DNA of 47,909 nucleotides from CAYSAQ01 sp964429235 (GTDB taxonomy: Bacteria > Margulisbacteria > Riflemargulisbacteria > GWF2-35-9 > DYQY01). Below are positions 35,062-43,748 of the stretch, piece after piece. Both the position numbers and the translations under genes were made by a program. Numbering within the stretch: position 1 is the first letter of the stretch; each line of letters begins with the position of its first letter. The stretch is from assembly GCA_964429235.1 (NCBI GenBank), contig CAYSAQ010000012.1, positions 1-47,909 of the forward strand. The letters run 5' to 3'. The notes below the pieces were generated by a model, which had not been told where the DNA came from, ran no database searches, and saw nothing but the letters and a program-made list of their open reading frames with translations.

Positions 35062-35093
35062 AATATTGCTCCTATTTTTTTTATTATTTATAC

Positions 35094-35188
35094 TATTTCA
35101 AATTCTTCTTGATTTATTACTTGGTTAAAACTCTCCATGAAAGTTATCGTTTCATTTGAAGAATTGTTGCGGTAAAAATAGCTTGGAA
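35094..35188 (-). pseudogene. Duplicated C-terminal fragment of the double-LysM gene
   Basis: This 95-bp block is nearly identical (about four differences) to 35927-36021, the 3' end of the LysM-like gene. Read on the minus strand it encodes PSYFYRNNSSNETITFMESF and on to a stop codon, but it has no start and an in-frame TGA six codons upstream. It is a non-functional copy left downstream of the lysozyme-like gene. Confidence 0.7.
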
Positions 35189-35201
35189 TGTTTTGATGAT
35201 T

Positions 35202-35921
35202 TCATGTTTTATTTATTATGGGTATGGATGCTATTGATATGGGTGTTACTTTTACGTTAAAATTTTCAATTAATTTTTTATTTTCTTGCTTAGTTTTAGG
35301 CAATTCAGCTGTTAGAGTAGGTTTTGCTATTTTACCGTATGCAGCTACTTCGTTTATATATGAAAGTGTGTCTGGTTTGTTTTTTTTAAGATATGGTTCT
35401 AGTGCCTTGAAGTTTAAGTTATTGCCTGTACTTATTTGGGCTTTTCTTAAAGTAGCGAATGCACCAAAATACTTGCCTATTCCAAATTTCAATGCTTCCT
35501 CAGGGCCTCTCTCAGGCTTAACTCCTTCATTAATTCTCAATGCAAGATAAGCAAGGATAATAAATTTTTCTAGCTTTTTATTTTTAATGTCAGTAGACAG
35601 TTTTCCTGATTTTGATATGTTATTATTTTGGCAAAACATCTCTAATTCTTTTTCTAAGTTTGATTTTACTTGGCTGTAGGCAGCTTGGCTTAATTGTCCT
35701 CTCCCGATAGTTGATCCATCTATGCCTAATTTTTCGAGACCGCTTAACCTTTTTGTTTCAGCTTTAATAATGCCAGTAATTAATGAATCACTTAATAATA
35801 ATTTTGTTTGTGGTTTGAGCTTATTGGTTTTTTTTAATATATCTGTTGGAGACTTAGCAATTTTTTGTTGCGGATTGTATTTTGTTGCGGATATCCCAGT
35901 ACTCTTAACTTTGGGAGGCAT
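35202..35921 (-). CDS. Lysozyme/transglycosylase-like protein (239 aa)
   Basis: Residues about 48-80 (SLITGIIKAETKRLSGLEKL and GSTIGRGQLSQAAYS) follow the lytic-transglycosylase pattern of a catalytic Glu on a helix (here IIKAE) and a later G-x-G-Q-L-S segment. The helical region FIILAYLALRINEG with the GIGKYFGAF stretch agrees with the alpha-lobe of lysozyme-like folds. It has no signal peptide and a Lys-rich N-terminus. The ATG at 35919-35921 overlaps the stop of the upstream LysM-like gene by one base (TAATG), so translation is coupled. The call is from motif order only. Confidence 0.5.
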   Translation of the reverse strand: MPPKVKSTGISATKYNPQQKIAKSPTDILKKTNKLKPQTKLLLSDSLITGIIKAETKRLSGLEKLGIDGSTIGRGQLSQAAYSQVKSNLEKELEMFCQNNNISKSGKLSTDIKNKKLEKFIILAYLALRINEGVKPERGPEEALKFGIGKYFGAFATLRKAQISTGNNLNFKALEPYLKKNKPDTLSYINEVAAYGKIAKPTLTAELPKTKQENKKLIENFNVKVTPISIASIPIINKT

Positions 35922-36400
35922 TATATTATCTCAAATTCTTCTTGATTTATAACCTGATTAAAACTCTCCATGAAAGTTATCGTTTCATTTGAAGAATTGT
36001 TGCGGTAAAAATAGCTTGGAAGCTGTGTTGGAATTAGAATAGTATCAAATTCCTTTGGCTCTTTAGCTATTGCATTGATTTGTTTTATATATTGTTCCAA
36101 TTTTGCTAGGTTTAAGTTTTCATCTTCATAATAACTAGTTATAACGTTTTTTAATGTATCGTTTCTTTTAAATGAGTATTTGATATATGCTGGATCGCTA
36201 TTCTTTAGATATGATGGCAGGTTAGGGAGCAGTAGAGTGTCTCCTTTATATAAGTCCATAGAGACTAATAAATTGAACTGTTCTAGGTATCTGATAACAT
36301 CTTCTATTTTCTTTATTTCACCGTAATTATCTTTGATTATTTTATGCAAAGACTCTTGCTCCTGGGTAACGGTATAACTTCTTTTTCTAACAATATTCAT
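35921..36400 (-). CDS. Double LysM-like protein (159 aa)
   Basis: Two LysM-like units are visible: SYTVTQEQESLHKIIKDNYG with a later YKGDTLLLPNLPSYL (about 8-64), and YSFKRNDTLKNVITSYYED with EFDTILIPTQLPSYF (about 74-130). LysM binds N-acetylglucosamine-containing glycans, usually peptidoglycan. Both repeats are longer than a normal LysM and end in the same LPSYF/L phrase. There is no signal peptide. ATG 36400 follows GAGGGG with 5 nt spacing. Its last 95 nt are duplicated at 35094-35188. Confidence 0.6.
   Translation of the reverse strand: MNIVRKRSYTVTQEQESLHKIIKDNYGEIKKIEDVIRYLEQFNLLVSMDLYKGDTLLLPNLPSYLKNSDPAYIKYSFKRNDTLKNVITSYYEDENLNLAKLEQYIKQINAIAKEPKEFDTILIPTQLPSYFYRNNSSNETITFMESFNQVINQEEFEII
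35927..36021. repeat. 95-bp direct repeat, source copy
   Basis: This is the parent copy of the 35094-35188 block, in the same orientation and 833 bp away. The central 65 bp or so are identical, including ACTCTCCATGAAAGTTATCG. Confidence 0.85.
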
Positions 36401-36516
36401 TAAATCCCCTCACCCCTCTTTTATATCTAGTTATTTTTATGCCCATAAACTTGATTCTTAAACATGAAATATTAATCTGCAGCTCTTTTAGGCTTTAAGC
36501 TTTAGCCTTTAACCTA

Positions 36517-36522
36517 TATAAT
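36517..36522 (+). promoter_or_regulatory. -10 element for leaderless cimA operon mRNA
   Basis: TATAAT ends 7 nt before the ATG at 36530. There is no Shine-Dalgarno; the other ATG (36521) lies inside the -10 box and cannot be used from this promoter. Confidence 0.55.
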
Positions 36523-36529
36523 GATTGCT

Positions 36530-38101
36530 ATGGAAGTAAAGCTTTTTGATACAACGTTAAGAGATGGTGAACAGAGCGAGGGGATATCCTTTACTGTTTC
36601 AGATAAAATAAAAATAGCGAAACTGCTTGATGAGCTTGGTGTGCATTACATAGAAGGTGGATGGCCAGGTTCTAATCCAAAAGCAGTTGAATATTTTGAT
36701 GCTATGAAAAAAATAACCCTTGATAGGGCCAAATTAGTTGCTTTTGGAAGTACTCGACGTGCAATTAATAAAGCAGAAGATGATGCTAATTTGAAAGCAA
36801 TAGTTGCATCAGAAGTGAAGGTAGCATGTATTTTTGGTAAGACATGGGATTTTCATGTTACACATGCTTTAAAAATCACTTTAGAAGAAAACCTCAAACT
36901 GATAGAAGATTCAATAAAGTTTCTTAAAGATAATATGGATGAAGTATTTTTTGATGCAGAGCATTTCTTTGATGGTTATAAGAAAAATCCAGAGTATGCA
37001 ATAAAGTGTTTACAGGCTGCTGAAGCAGGTGGAGTAGACGTATTAGTGTTAGCGGATACAAATGGAGGAACATTAACTCATGAGGTTTCTGAAATAATGG
37101 AAGCTGTAAAAACTAATATTAAAACTCCAATTGGAATTCATGCACATAATGACTCGGAGTTGGCAGTTGCTAATTCATTAATGGCAGTGAAACATGGTGC
37201 TGCACAAGTGCAAGGCACAATAAATGGTTATGGTGAAAGAGCTGGCAATGCTAATCTTTGTTCTATAATTCCTTCAATGAAGCTTAAAATGGGCGTTAAT
37301 TGTATGTCTGATGCAGAATTGGCAACCATTACTGATGTATCTCGTCATGTAAGTGAGTTAGCAAATCTTCCTCATAATAATCATTTTGCTTATGTTGGCA
37401 AAAGTGCTTTCGCTCATAAGGGTGGAATACATGTTAGTGCTATCAATAAGCATTCAGAGACATATGAACATATTAAGCCAGAATTAGTAGGCAATAAGCA
37501 ACGAGTGCTTGTTTCGGAGCTTTCAGGAATAAGTAACTTGCAATATAAGGCAGAAAAAATAGGCATGAAGCTGGATCCAAAGGACCCTGCTGTTAGAGAA
37601 TTGCTAGCAGATATAAAAGAGATGGAAAAAATGGGTTATCAGTTTGAAGAAGGTGAAGCTTCATTTGAACTTATGCTTAAGAGAGCAACTAATCAATATA
37701 AGAGATTCTTTAAGCTTCTTAGCTTTAGAGTAATAAATGATATGTTTGGTAAAGATGATTCACACACGATAGAGGCTATGGTTAAAATAGATGTAGCTGG
37801 CGATACCATACACACTGCAGGAGAAGGAACAGGTCCTGTCGGAGCGCTTGATCATGCTCTTAGAAAAGCTATAGAAGAAAGATTTCCTGAAATAGCTAAT
37901 GTTCACTTAATAGACTATAGAGTTAGAGTTATGAATAGTACTGATGGTACAGATGCTAAAGTAAGAGTTATTATCGAATCTCAAGATGAGACAGAAACAT
38001 GGGGCACAGTTGGAGTAAGTGCAAATATTATCGAAGCTAGCTGGTTAGCGCTTGTAGATAGTATAGAGTATAAGCTTCTTAAAGAACGTGGGTCTGTATA
38101 A
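36530..38101 (+). CDS. cimA: (R)-citramalate synthase
   Basis: The enzyme condenses pyruvate and acetyl-CoA to citramalate, giving a threonine-independent route to isoleucine. The HMGL-like barrel starts with LFDTTLRDGEQSEGISF, with the metal ligands later in GIHAHNDSELAVANS and catalytic helper residues in NGYGERAGNANL. The C-terminal LeuA-type regulatory domain (HTAGEGTGPVGALDHALR) is intact. IEGGWPGSNPK and the overall 523-aa length fit the CimA subgroup better than isopropylmalate synthase. I start at ATG 36530 because the earlier ATG at 36521 overlaps the -10 box. Its stop overlaps the lysA start (TAATG), so it begins a coupled operon. Confidence 0.92.
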   Translation: MEVKLFDTTLRDGEQSEGISFTVSDKIKIAKLLDELGVHYIEGGWPGSNPKAVEYFDAMKKITLDRAKLVAFGSTRRAINKAEDDANLKAIVASEVKVACIFGKTWDFHVTHALKITLEENLKLIEDSIKFLKDNMDEVFFDAEHFFDGYKKNPEYAIKCLQAAEAGGVDVLVLADTNGGTLTHEVSEIMEAVKTNIKTPIGIHAHNDSELAVANSLMAVKHGAAQVQGTINGYGERAGNANLCSIIPSMKLKMGVNCMSDAELATITDVSRHVSELANLPHNNHFAYVGKSAFAHKGGIHVSAINKHSETYEHIKPELVGNKQRVLVSELSGISNLQYKAEKIGMKLDPKDPAVRELLADIKEMEKMGYQFEEGEASFELMLKRATNQYKRFFKLLSFRVINDMFGKDDSHTIEAMVKIDVAGDTIHTAGEGTGPVGALDHALRKAIEERFPEIANVHLIDYRVRVMNSTDGTDAKVRVIIESQDETETWGTVGVSANIIEASWLALVDSIEYKLLKERGSV

Positions 38102-39402
38102 TGGTTAAGCCAGATACTTATGAAACGAATGGAAATTCGGTAAGTATAGGTGGTTGTGATCTTGAGAAATTAAGAGAAGAATTCGGAACCCCTTTATATG
38201 TCTTAGATGTAGCTACAGTGAAAAAAGTAGTTTCTGATTATTTGTCTATAAAAGATAACTATGCAAATGCAAGAATTTCTTATGCTAGTAAAGCATTATC
38301 GTTAACGGCAGTTTATCAAATATTAGAACAAGATGGTTTGTTTTTTGATGTAGTTTCTGATGGCGAATTCTATTCTATGCTTAATGCTGGCGTGCCGGCA
38401 AGCAGAGCATATTTTCATGGCAATAATAAAACTATTCCTGAGATTAAAGTTGCTTTAGAAGAAGGTGTTGGCGTTATTGTTGTAGATAACAAAGATGAGT
38501 TATTTACTATCAATGATGTGTATCAAGATTTGGGATTAGATACAAAGGTTACTATAATGGTACGTATTGTTCCTGAAATAGAGGCTCATACTCATGAGTT
38601 TATTCAAACAGGACAGCGTGATACAAAATTTGGAGTACATTTCGAGAATATAATTGATTTTGTTGAAACTACTAAAGAGTTTGATTTTATCGAATTTGCA
38701 GGATTTCATGCTCATATAGGGTCTCAGATATTTGATACTAATCCATTCCACGTGCTGATAGATACATTGATGAATTTATCGGTAGAAGTAAATGAGAAAA
38801 CAGGAATATTAGCAACAGCAGTTAATATTGGTGGTGGCATCGGCATTCAATATACAGACCAAGATGATCCTCCAAGTGTGAGAGAGTTTGTTGCAGCTAT
38901 TGCAGCGAGTATGAAAGATGCTATTGCGAGAACAAATTATCCGATAGAACCTATCCTTATATTAGAACCAGGAAGATCGATAGTCGCAAATGCTGGAGTA
39001 ACTCTTTATAGCATTGGTGGAGTAAAAGAGATTCCTGAACTTAGAAATTATATATCAGTAGATGGTGGTATGGCTGATAATGCTAGACCAATAACTTATG
39101 GGGCTGAATATCAGGCAGATATTGCTAATAAGATTGAAGAGGATAAGACAGAAAAATACACAATCGCTGGTAAATTTTGTGAATCTGGAGATATCCTTAT
39201 AAAAGATATCGATTTGCCCAAAGCAGAAAAAGGTGACATGTTGATGGTATATGCTACTGGTGCTTATGGATATTCCATGGCAAGTAATTATAATAGATAT
39301 AGAAAGCCAGCAATGGTATTTGTTGAAGATGGTAACTCTAAACAAGTTTTGAAAAGAGAAACGTTAGAAGATATTGTTCGAAACGATTTGAGGATTAATT
39401 AA
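38101..39402 (+). CDS. lysA: Diaminopimelate decarboxylase
   Basis: This PLP enzyme makes lysine from meso-diaminopimelate. ISYASKALS (Lys near residue 63) is the PLP-lysine motif, followed by GFHAHIGSQIFD, the glycine loop VNIGGGIGIQY, EPGRSIVANAG, and CESGDIL and GAYGYSMASNYN near the C-terminus. The length of 433 aa is standard for the alanine-racemase-fold family. Its start overlaps the stop of cimA, and its stop overlaps the start of cdaA by one base. Confidence 0.95.
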   Translation: MVKPDTYETNGNSVSIGGCDLEKLREEFGTPLYVLDVATVKKVVSDYLSIKDNYANARISYASKALSLTAVYQILEQDGLFFDVVSDGEFYSMLNAGVPASRAYFHGNNKTIPEIKVALEEGVGVIVVDNKDELFTINDVYQDLGLDTKVTIMVRIVPEIEAHTHEFIQTGQRDTKFGVHFENIIDFVETTKEFDFIEFAGFHAHIGSQIFDTNPFHVLIDTLMNLSVEVNEKTGILATAVNIGGGIGIQYTDQDDPPSVREFVAAIAASMKDAIARTNYPIEPILILEPGRSIVANAGVTLYSIGGVKEIPELRNYISVDGGMADNARPITYGAEYQADIANKIEEDKTEKYTIAGKFCESGDILIKDIDLPKAEKGDMLMVYATGAYGYSMASNYNRYRKPAMVFVEDGNSKQVLKRETLEDIVRNDLRIN

Positions 39403-40265
39403 TGAATCTAGAAACTTTGCTTGTGTTTAGATGGCAAGATATTATCGATATTACTATCGTTGCGATTATCATATATCAATTGTTGCTTTGGACTAAGAAC
39501 AGAAATGCTAGTAAACTATTGCAGGGTGTTTTTATAGTTCTTATTTTTTATAGTATTAGTCATTTTTTGCAGCTTTACACGATTGATTGGTTAATGCAAA
39601 AGTTAGCCATGATAATGCTTTTTGTTTTTCTTATTGTATTTCAGCCTGAACTTAGACAGTTTTTAGAAAGATTAGGGCAGGGTACGCAGCTAAGACACAT
39701 GTGGATGAATAATAAAGTTACAGATGGTGTATTTTCTATACAGTTCATTCAAAACTTAATAAAAGTTATAGATTTGCTTGCAGAGAATAAGATAGGTTCT
39801 TTGGTGGTAATTGAGCGTATTAATAACCTTGATAGCATAAAGGAAACAGGAGTTATTCTTAATGCGCAGTTTTCTAATGAGTTATTGCTTAGTCTTTTCT
39901 ATGGAAAGAATCCATTACATGATGGGGCTGTTGTTATTACAGGTAACAAAATAGAGGCAGCAGGATGTCTTCTTCCTCTTACTCAGACAAAGCTTAGAGA
40001 TAGGTCTTTAGGAACCAGGCACAGGGCTGCATTAGGTCTAGCAGAGCTTACAGATGCAATAGTGCTTGTTACATCAGAAGAAACTGGAATTATTTCAATA
40101 GCAAAAGATGGGAAACTATATAGAAAACTTAATAGAAAGAAACTAGGGGAACACTTGTTGTCATATCTTGATGTAGAGATAGAGCGCACTAAGCAAGAAA
40201 ATATGCCTGATGGTGTGAAGAGAACAATGGACAGAGTGCTAGGCTTTTTTAGTAAGAAAAAATGA
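39402..40265 (+). CDS. cdaA: Diadenylate cyclase CdaA
   Basis: It makes cyclic di-AMP from two ATP. Three N-terminal membrane helices (about 15-35, 38-58, 63-85) precede the DAC domain with its two signature motifs, LHDGAVVITG and GTRHRAALGLAE. The layout matches CdaA (DacA); CdaR and GlmM, its common neighbours, are absent. The gene is coupled to lysA (1-nt overlap) and to panB (ATGA overlap). c-di-AMP typically controls potassium and cell-wall homeostasis. The C-terminus (about 230-287) is basic and probably extends into the cytosol. Confidence 0.95.
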   Translation: MNLETLLVFRWQDIIDITIVAIIIYQLLLWTKNRNASKLLQGVFIVLIFYSISHFLQLYTIDWLMQKLAMIMLFVFLIVFQPELRQFLERLGQGTQLRHMWMNNKVTDGVFSIQFIQNLIKVIDLLAENKIGSLVVIERINNLDSIKETGVILNAQFSNELLLSLFYGKNPLHDGAVVITGNKIEAAGCLLPLTQTKLRDRSLGTRHRAALGLAELTDAIVLVTSEETGIISIAKDGKLYRKLNRKKLGEHLLSYLDVEIERTKQENMPDGVKRTMDRVLGFFSKKK

Positions 40266-41053
40266 TTAGTATAAAAACACTTCAAGAAAAAAAGAATAAA
40301 GCAGAACCAATTGTTGCGCTAACAGCATATGATGCACTATTAGCAGCTATCTTTGATGAAGCAGGAGTGGATTTGTTATTAGTTGGTGATTCTCTTGGAA
40401 TGGTAGTTTATGGTTATGATACAACTGTTCCAGTTACTATGGAGATGATGTTAGCTCATACAACTGCTGTTGCGAATGGTGTAAATAATTCTCTTATAAT
40501 TTCTGATATGCCTTTTGGTTCTTATCATAAATCAATACAAGATTCTTTGAAGAATGCGATTTCTTTACTCCGTGCTGGCGCTAAGGGCGTTAAGGTAGAA
40601 GGAGCCAGTGAGTTTGTTCTTTCTGTTATTAGAAGAATGGTAGAAGCAGGAATAATGGTAGTAGGGCACTTAGGGTTTACTCCACAACAAGTAAATCGAA
40701 TTGGCGGCAATTTGGTTCAAGGTAAAAATGAGTCTAGTGCTCAGAAGATAATTGACGATGCTATTTCCTTGCAGGATGCTGGAGCTTCTTTGCTTTTTCT
40801 TGAAATGGTTCCAGAAGAATTAACAGCCAAAATAACTTCTAAATTAAATATTCCTACAATTGGTATCGGAGCAGGTAATGCCTGTGACGGACAGGTTTTG
40901 GTAGCACAAGATATGCTAGGAATGTTTACTAAATTTAAGCCTAAATTTGTAAAAAGATACGCAAACCTTGCTGATGATATTAAGGATGCTGTATTATCTT
41001 ATAAGAAGGAAGTTATGAGTAAAGAGTTTCCTTCAGAAGAAAATACTTTTTAG
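40262..41053 (+). CDS. panB: 3-methyl-2-oxobutanoate hydroxymethyltransferase
   Basis: PanB makes ketopantoate from ketoisovalerate in the pantothenate/CoA pathway. The sequence VALTAYDALLAAIFDEAGVD, then LLLVGDSLGMVVYG and MPFGSYH, matches the family's metal-binding Asp residues and substrate loop; GHLGFTPQQ and the EMVPEEL and GIGAGNACDGQVLV stretches complete the barrel. The 263-aa length is normal. It overlaps cdaA by 4 nt (ATGA). No panC or panD lies next to it. Confidence 0.97.
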   Translation: MISIKTLQEKKNKAEPIVALTAYDALLAAIFDEAGVDLLLVGDSLGMVVYGYDTTVPVTMEMMLAHTTAVANGVNNSLIISDMPFGSYHKSIQDSLKNAISLLRAGAKGVKVEGASEFVLSVIRRMVEAGIMVVGHLGFTPQQVNRIGGNLVQGKNESSAQKIIDDAISLQDAGASLLFLEMVPEELTAKITSKLNIPTIGIGAGNACDGQVLVAQDMLGMFTKFKPKFVKRYANLADDIKDAVLSYKKEVMSKEFPSEENTF

Positions 41054-41061
41054 GACGATAT

Positions 41062-42294
41062 ATGACAAGCATTGAAAATATTATAAACTCAAAAAATACT
41101 GACAACTTATCCTTAGATGAGATTTTAAATACTGGGAAATCAGATGAAGTAGTAATGGATTCTAATAAAGAAACTATTATGGTTGTTGATGATGACCAAC
41201 ATCAACTCTCATCAATTAAAAAGCTTCTGAATAAGCGTTTTAATATTATTTCATGTAGTAATGGTAATCAAGCTATAAGACAGTATAAAGAACATGAATC
41301 AGAGATAATGACAATTTTATTAGATATCAGACTTCCTGATATGGATGGGTTTGAAGTATTTAATCATATTAAAGAAATTAATGTTAATATTCCAATTATA
41401 TTTATTACCGGATACCAAAGTACTTATGGCGATGGGTTTGATATTTATAAAAAATATAGACCTCATGGTTATATAGTGAAGAATCATGCAAACGAAGTAG
41501 AGATGATAATGGATTCTCTTTTAAATGCTATTCAGTCGTATAAACATGTTATTGAACTTGAAAGAAGTAAGATTTTTCATGAAAAGAATAGAATGCTTGC
41601 AGGACTTTTGCATGATTTAAAGAATATGTTTGCTCCAATACTCATGATGCCTGATTTAATAAAACGTTTTATCAAAGCTGATGATATGGATAGAACTTTT
41701 GAGATGTTAGAACGTCTTAAAAAGATGACACAATTTTTTAATGCAAACCAATTAGTATTGTTTCAATATTCAAAAGAGAAGAACATTACTGTTCAATTAC
41801 AAAGTATGAATATTAAGCATTCATTAGATGAGTTTTTAGAGATGCTAGAGATGCAGTATTCAAAACGTTTCCCTATAAATGTAGAGTATTTATATGATGG
41901 AGATATAGTTGCAGATAAAAACACTCTCTTTACGCAGGTAGTATTAAATATTATTAAGAATTCTAGTGATGCGTTTCATGTTAATCAAATAAAAGATCCA
42001 AAGATTGACATCACCGTTATGACTTTTGAAGATTATGCAGATAGCCATAAAGAGAAGTTGTCGTTAGTTACAAAGGAAAACATTCAATTAGTTATAATTG
42101 TTGGCGATAACGCAGGTGGTTTGCCTTCTGGTATTGAATCAACATTCTTTGATCCTTATGTGTCTAAAGGCAAGAAAGATGGTACTGGCTTAGGTAGCTG
42201 GATGATTAAGAATGGTGTTGAAGACATTCTTAATGGTCAGCTGTTATTAGATAATCTTCCAGGAAAAGGACTTCATTACCACATATTTATTTAG
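41062..42294 (+). CDS. Response regulator fused to histidine kinase-like module
   Basis: A receiver domain spans about residues 35-155: VVDDD acidic pocket, LLDIRLPDMDG with the phosphoryl Asp near 89, FITG (Thr), and the conserved Lys in IVKN. Then LLHDLKNMFAPIL (His near 183) is an unusual H-box, and HATPase boxes follow: VLNIIKNSSDAF (N), VGDNAGGLP (G1) and GTGLGSWMIKN (G2). There is no membrane segment. The order receiver-kinase suggests a soluble signalling protein that is phosphorylated by another kinase or relays to its own HisKA. It is separated from panB by 8 nt and precedes the oxoamine synthase and the membrane kinase. Confidence 0.88.
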   Translation: MTSIENIINSKNTDNLSLDEILNTGKSDEVVMDSNKETIMVVDDDQHQLSSIKKLLNKRFNIISCSNGNQAIRQYKEHESEIMTILLDIRLPDMDGFEVFNHIKEINVNIPIIFITGYQSTYGDGFDIYKKYRPHGYIVKNHANEVEMIMDSLLNAIQSYKHVIELERSKIFHEKNRMLAGLLHDLKNMFAPILMMPDLIKRFIKADDMDRTFEMLERLKKMTQFFNANQLVLFQYSKEKNITVQLQSMNIKHSLDEFLEMLEMQYSKRFPINVEYLYDGDIVADKNTLFTQVVLNIIKNSSDAFHVNQIKDPKIDITVMTFEDYADSHKEKLSLVTKENIQLVIIVGDNAGGLPSGIESTFFDPYVSKGKKDGTGLGSWMIKNGVEDILNGQLLLDNLPGKGLHYHIFI

Positions 42295-42366
42295 AGTTAA
42301 TAGTTGAAATTTGCCTATAATTTCATGTACTATATATATAGGGGAACAATCTAAGGGAATGGGGCG

Positions 42367-43746
42367 TTGTATTTGTCTTTACAGGATGTAAAGAAAACCA
42401 CTATTATTCAGAATCCAGATGTTAAAGTAATTACTAATAATGCTGCTGGGACAAAAATAATATCAAAACATGGATATGACTTAGACTACAGCACGCAAAT
42501 TGGCTATATAGCCAAAAAAGTTAGTGATGATTCTGCTTTGACGCTTCAACAAAGAGCAGAAGTAACACACTCCTTAAAAGAATTACAGTCTGAAATGAGC
42601 ATATTTCCTTATGATAGGTATATAAAAACAGCGAGTGATCACAAAGGTGAGATTTTAAGTCGAACAGAGAATATTAAATCCAAGAAAAAACATTATATAT
42701 GGAATGTTAATCATTATTTAGGTATGAATAGACATCCAGAAGTAATTGAATATGCAAAACAATGTATAGAAAAATATGGAACAGGAAGTGGAACTTCAAT
42801 GGTTTCAGGTGGAATGAATGAACTGCATAGAGCAATAGAACAATTTTTTAGTTATTTTTGGAATAAAGAAGAAAGTATAATCTTTCCTACAGGATATGCA
42901 GCTAATTTAGGTGCAATATCTGGATTAGTAGGTTCTAAAGATTTAGTATTATTTGATAAAGAATGTCATGCAAGTATTATTGATGGAATAAAGCTTAGTA
43001 AAGCAAAATTTATTCCTTTTAGACATAATAATGTTGATGATCTTGAGAAAAAAGTTAACAGATATAGTAAAGACTATGAGACAGTTCTCGTTATTGCTGA
43101 ATCTGTTTATTCTATGTCAGGCACAGAAGCTCCTCTTAGGGATTATGTCGAATTAAAGAAAAATAAAGATTTTTTACTTTTCATAGATGAAGCTCATTCT
43201 TTTGGGTTCTATGGTAAAGATGGTAGAGGTTATTGTGATGAGATGGGTTGTTTAGCTGATGTTGATGTTGTTATGACTACGTTATCAAAATCTGCTGGAT
43301 CACTTGGTGGTATTATTAGTTGTAATAAAGAGTTGGCAACATATATTCAGTTCAACTCAAGTCCTTATATTTTTCAAGCATGTATTAGTCCAGCTGATGC
43401 TGGTGCTGTTTTGAAATCATTAGAGATATTATCAATAGACTCACAATATAGAGATAGCCTATGGAGTAATACTCGTTATTTGCGAAAAAAACTCAAGGCA
43501 GCAGGATTTGATTATGGAGATAGCACAAGTCCATTAGTGCCTATTTATGTAGAAAATCCAAAGATATTAGCATTATTATGCAGAGAGATTTTTGAGCAAG
43601 GAATCTTTACAAATTGGGCTGCTTATCCAGCAGTTGGATTAAATGAAGGACGTTTAAGGTTTATAGTGTCCTCAAATCATACAAAACGAGATATAGATCA
43701 GACAGTAAAAATCCTTAGCGAGGCTTATAAAAAAGTTACGGTTTAG
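42367..43746 (+). CDS. Alpha-oxoamine synthase family PLP enzyme (possible ketone-autoinducer or sphingolipid-type synthase)
   Basis: This fold-type I aminotransferase resembles KBL, BioF, serine palmitoyltransferase and the CqsA/LqsA autoinducer synthases. GTGSGTSMVSGGMNELH, FPTGYAANLGAISGLV, DKECHASIIDG, LFIDEAHSFGFYGKDGRG and TTLSKSAGSLGG (PLP Lys near 308) are the hallmark motifs. An extra N-terminal segment of about 90 residues precedes the catalytic part. Start is TTG 42367 after AAGGGA. It lies between two histidine-kinase-type genes; the one after it begins 2 nt past its stop codon. That context favours a signalling-molecule synthase over biotin or threonine metabolism, but the acyl substrate cannot be read from sequence. 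Spacing of 72 nt to the previous gene may include its own promoter. Confidence 0.85.
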   Translation: MYLSLQDVKKTTIIQNPDVKVITNNAAGTKIISKHGYDLDYSTQIGYIAKKVSDDSALTLQQRAEVTHSLKELQSEMSIFPYDRYIKTASDHKGEILSRTENIKSKKKHYIWNVNHYLGMNRHPEVIEYAKQCIEKYGTGSGTSMVSGGMNELHRAIEQFFSYFWNKEESIIFPTGYAANLGAISGLVGSKDLVLFDKECHASIIDGIKLSKAKFIPFRHNNVDDLEKKVNRYSKDYETVLVIAESVYSMSGTEAPLRDYVELKKNKDFLLFIDEAHSFGFYGKDGRGYCDEMGCLADVDVVMTTLSKSAGSLGGIISCNKELATYIQFNSSPYIFQACISPADAGAVLKSLEILSIDSQYRDSLWSNTRYLRKKLKAAGFDYGDSTSPLVPIYVENPKILALLCREIFEQGIFTNWAAYPAVGLNEGRLRFIVSSNHTKRDIDQTVKILSEAYKKVTV

Positions 43747-43748
43747 CT

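Noticed and set aside
42367..43746. Naming the oxoamine synthase kbl or bioF
   Set aside because: No tdh or biotin genes are near it, it has an extra N-terminal segment, and it sits between signalling genes. Specificity cannot be read from motifs.
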